Of a stretch of DNA of 5,938 bases, positions 1 through 5,938 are shown piece after piece; the stretch's first letter is position 1, and the number at the start of each line of letters is the position of its first letter. The DNA comes from Betaproteobacteria bacterium (GTDB taxonomy: Bacteria; Pseudomonadota; Gammaproteobacteria; Burkholderiales; SG8-39): positions 1-5,938 of the forward strand of contig JAEKLK010000120.1 of the NCBI GenBank assembly GCA_019509895.1, given 5' to 3'. Made by a program: the position numbers and the translations under genes. The notes under the pieces are model-generated. The model ran no database searches. It saw only the letters and a list, made by a program, of their open reading frames with translations, and was not told the origin of the DNA.

Positions 1-727
1 TGCGGTTCCAGCCCTGAGGAGAGCTTTCGTACCAGTAACGGGCGATCTCGCTCTGCTCGTCAGTACGTTGCGACGACGTCTTGCCGCCGAGTGCACGCGC
101 CTCCTCGAGGTCGCTGAGCGCCTGCACGCTCTTCACCGCCGGCGGCCGCCCAGGGCGAAATTGCGCTGCCCGGACGAGAACGAAAGGCCGAATGGCGCCC
201 CACTGCGCGGCGAAGGCCGGCGAGAAATCGGGCGGCGTCGGACGATATTCGCCCGCCTCCTTGCCTGGGACGTAGGCCACCGCGCGGCTCGCACCGTCGT
301 CGGCGCGTGCGGCTAGCACAGCGCCCGCTGCTTCGCGTCCCACCCGCAGGCCCGCGAACGCGGCGTTCCGGTCTTCGATCTGCTCGAGCACGTCGGCGAG
401 CGCGGCGTCGAATTCCGGCTTGCGGGCCGAAATCAGCTTCGAGAGCGACGCGTGCGCAGCGGCTGCGATCGTCGCTTCAACGGAAGCGCCGGACGGTGCA
501 GCGGGGTGCGCGCGGTAAGGCTCGTATTCGCTTCGAACGCCGTTCAAGGCGTCGTGGATCGACGCATGGACGATGGCGAAGATGCGCGACTCGCTCAGCG
601 GGTCGAGCTCCTCCGCGGCGGCCGCGTCGGTCGCGATGCGGTTCCAGCGCTCGACCTCGCCCGCGCGCGCTTGCGCCGCCGCGAGAAAGAGCGACAAGCA
701 AAACGCTACGGCTGCTCGGTATTTCAT
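1..727 (-). CDS. Secreted vanadium-dependent haloperoxidase / PAP2-superfamily protein, N-terminal part (runs off left edge)
   Basis: Reading the minus strand from the ATG at 727 gives 242 uninterrupted codons to the window edge, so the gene is cut at its 3' end. Residues 1-22 look like a Sec signal peptide: MKYR, then a hydrophobic stretch AAVAFCLSLFLAAA, then ARA with predicted cleavage before Gly23. The mature part has the pattern of bacterial vanadium chloroperoxidase-like proteins: RWNRIATDAA (27-36), FAIVHASIHDALNG (50-63), a Y-x-PY segment, an Ala-rich helix, YRPTPPDF (161-168), WG-x-IRPF, then RTDEQSEIARYW (221-232) and WNR (240-242). Family members bind vanadate or phosphate through a later Lys/Arg/Ser-Gly-His/Arg/His set; that part is outside the window, so haloperoxidase versus acid phosphatase activity cannot be decided. 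A Shine-Dalgarno GGGAG lies 6 nt before the ATG. The gene follows gltD after 91 bp on the same strand. Family call fairly sure; substrate unknown. Confidence 0.82.
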   Translation of the reverse strand, partial: MKYRAAVAFCLSLFLAAAQARAGEVERWNRIATDAAAAEELDPLSESRIFAIVHASIHDALNGVRSEYEPYRAHPAAPSGASVEATIAAAAHASLSKLISARKPEFDAALADVLEQIEDRNAAFAGLRVGREAAGAVLAARADDGASRAVAYVPGKEAGEYRPTPPDFSPAFAAQWGAIRPFVLVRAAQFRPGRPPAVKSVQALSDLEEARALGGKTSSQRTDEQSEIARYWYESSPQGWNR

Positions 728-818
728 TGTCGGCTCCCAGTGGATTTGGAGCAGGCAGGGTAGCCGCCGAGCGTTTCCGCCCGTTTTCAGAGCTGCAACG
801 CTTGGTTTCCGTCGAGCG
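728..818. other. Intergenic gap between gltD and the haloperoxidase-like gene
   Basis: These 91 bases hold no gene. The plus strand has a 6-bp inverted repeat, AGCGTT 770-775 and AACGCT 797-802, with a 21-base loop and no T-rich tail, which is weak for an intrinsic terminator. Near-copies of a decamer, CCGCCGAGCG (764-773) and CCGTCGAGCG (809-818), and of TTTCCG (774-779 and 806-811) also occur, with no clear meaning. I see no convincing promoter. The downstream gene may be read through from gltBD or have its own unrecognised promoter. Confidence 0.4.
734..738 (-). promoter_or_regulatory. Ribosome binding site of the haloperoxidase-like gene
   Basis: The minus strand reads GGGAG, then six bases (CCGACA), then the ATG at 727. 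This strong, well-spaced Shine-Dalgarno match, with the signal peptide starting directly after it, decides the start codon. Confidence 0.65.
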
Positions 819-2152
819 CTATCTTGGTAACTCGGAGAAGCCCATCAGGAACTCGTCGACCGCGCGGGCGCACTGCCGGCCCTCGCGGATCGCCCAGACG
901 ACGAGCGACTGGCCGCGGCGCATGTCCCCGGCGGCGAAGACCTTCGCTACCGAGGTGGCGTAGGCCTTCGGCCCGTCGGTCGCGGCGCGCGCGTTGCCGC
1001 GCGCATCCTGATGCACGCCAAGCTCTTCCAGGAGCGATTGCAGCGGCGAGACGAAACCCATGGCGAGGAGCACGAGGTCCGCCGGCAGGTCGAACTCGGT
1101 CCCGGGCATCTCGTGGGGCTTGCCGTCCTTCCATTCCAGACGCACGGCGCGCAGCGCCTTGACGCGGCCGCCTTCGCCGATGAACGCCTTGGTGGCGACC
1201 GACCAGTCGCGCTGCACGCCTTCTTCATGCGATGAAGAGGTGCGCAGCCGGGTCGGCCAGTAAGGCCATACCGGATTGCGCTCGACATCGGGCGGCATCG
1301 GCAGGAGCTCGAACTGCGTCACCGATTTCGCACCATGGCGGTTCGATGTGCCGACGCAGTCGGAGCCGGTGTCGCCGCCGCCGATGATGATGACGTGCTT
1401 GTCGCTCGCCCAGAGGTCGGGCACGTGCGTGTCGCCCGCGACGCGCTTATTCTGCAGCGGCAGGAAATCCATCGCGAAATGCACACCGGAGAGCTCGCGG
1501 CCGGGAACCGGCAGGTCGCGCGGCTGCTCGGCGCCTTCGGCGCGCAGCTGGTCGAGGCGCCGGTCGATCACGCCCTTGTCGAGCTTGAAGTCGGGGATGC
1601 CGTAGCGGAGCAAGCCGCCGATGCGGTCGCTCTTCTCGAACACCGTCACCTCGTGCCCGGCGCGCGCAAGCTGCTGCGCGCACGCAAGACCGGCAGGCCC
1701 CGAGCCGACCACGGCGACGCGACGGCCGGTGGCGTGCGCCGCGCGCTGCGGCCGCACCCAGCCTTCTTCCCAGGCCTTGTCGGCGATCGCGTGCTCGATG
1801 GACTTGATGCCGACGGCGTCGTCGTTGATGCGCAGCACGCACGCCTCTTCGCACGGCGCCGGGCAGATGCGGCCGGTGAACTCGGGAAAGTTGTTGGTCG
1901 AATGCAGAACTTCGATCGCGCCCTTCCAGTCCTGCCGGTAAACGAGATCGTTCCAATCCGGAATGATGTTATTGACCGGGCAGCCGCTCTGGCAGAACGG
2001 GATGCCGCAGTCCATGCAGCGCGCGCCCTGCACCCCGGCGGCATCGTCCGCGAGTCGCAGATAGAACTCGCGGTAGTGTTTCTTGCGCGCTTCGGCAGCT
2101 TCGTGCGGCTCCTCGAGCCGCTCGTGCTCGAGGAACCCGGTGAGCTTGCCCA

Positions 2153-2153
<1 letters not shown>
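819..2153 (-). CDS. gltD: Glutamate synthase (NADPH) small (beta) subunit, with apparent internal in-frame deletion
   Basis: GltD oxidises NADPH and passes electrons through FAD and [4Fe-4S] clusters to the GltB subunit for glutamate synthesis in the cytoplasm. The 444-residue product starts MGKLTGFLE, as in betaproteobacterial relatives, and ends at TAG 819-821. Visible motifs, in order: cysteines C46, C49, C54, C58 (CMDCGIPFCQSGCP) and C97, C101, C105 (CPAPCEEAC), the N-terminal Fe-S ligands; FAD dinucleotide motif VVGSGPAGLACA (148-159); IGGLLRYGIPDFKL (178-191); NADPH motif IIIGGGDTGSDC (255-266); C-terminal FAD motif VFAAGDMRRGQSLVVWAIREGR (405-426). The open frame extends upstream to 2546 inside gltB, but that part is only an alternative frame of gltB; the ATG at 2153 overlaps the gltB stop. 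Relatives are about 480-490 residues as I recall them. Here AEG (205-207) runs straight into AEQPRDLPVPG, skipping roughly 40 residues that include the strand usually written D-A-V-V-L-A-G-G. Identity is certain; activity of this version is doubtful. Confidence 0.95.
1531..1543. other. Deletion junction in gltD, within a perfect 5-bp hairpin
   Basis: On the plus strand GCGCC (1531-1535) and GGCGC (1539-1543) are perfect inverted repeats around a TTC loop. The gltD codons here are Ala205 to Ala208, the point where family members carry about 40 more residues. On the minus strand the pentamer GCCGA also occurs twice close together (GCCGAAGGCGCCGA). Both features suit replication slippage or an assembly collapse, but the missing segment is inferred from memory of the family, so the exact breakpoint is uncertain by a few codons. 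Confidence 0.55.

Positions 2154-5938
<3,785 letters not shown>

Noticed and set aside
770..802. Possible terminator between gltD and the next gene
   Set aside because: The stem is only 6 bp with a 21-base loop and no following T tract on the transcribed strand, so it is not a convincing intrinsic terminator.
307..963. Plus-strand open frame covering the left gene and the intergenic gap
   Set aside because: Arg/Ala/Ser-rich with no motif; the minus strand here encodes a recognisable signal peptide and family motifs with a good ribosome binding site.

Overview
The window is about 65-70% G+C by eye and is almost fully coding, with all three genes on the minus strand. It looks like chromosomal sequence from a betaproteobacterium (Burkholderiales, Rhodocyclales or a related order). 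The basis is the style of the glutamate synthase subunits, for example a small subunit starting MGKLTGFLE and ending in SELPR. That placement rests on remembered family sequences, not a search.

In the direction of transcription (right to left), positions 5938-2153 hold the 3' four-fifths of gltB, the large subunit of NADPH-dependent glutamate synthase (GOGAT). Its 5' end lies outside the window. Positions 2153-819 hold gltD, the small subunit, whose ATG shares one base with the gltB stop (TAATG). After a 91-bp gap, positions 727-1 hold the first 242 codons of a secreted protein of the vanadium-dependent haloperoxidase / PAP2 superfamily, which runs off the left edge.

GltB and GltD act together. 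GltD takes electrons from NADPH through FAD and [4Fe-4S] clusters. GltB splits glutamine and uses the ammonia and electrons to turn 2-oxoglutarate into glutamate. The haloperoxidase-like protein has no evident link to this pathway and would act outside the cytoplasm.

The most notable observation is that gltD reads as a clean open frame of 444 codons but appears to lack about 40 residues found in its relatives. The missing stretch lies between the FAD motif and the NADPH motif, and the junction near 1532 sits in a small perfect hairpin. This is either a real internal deletion that may impair the subunit or a sequencing/assembly deletion. I saw no mobile element, CRISPR array, RNA gene or previously undescribed system.
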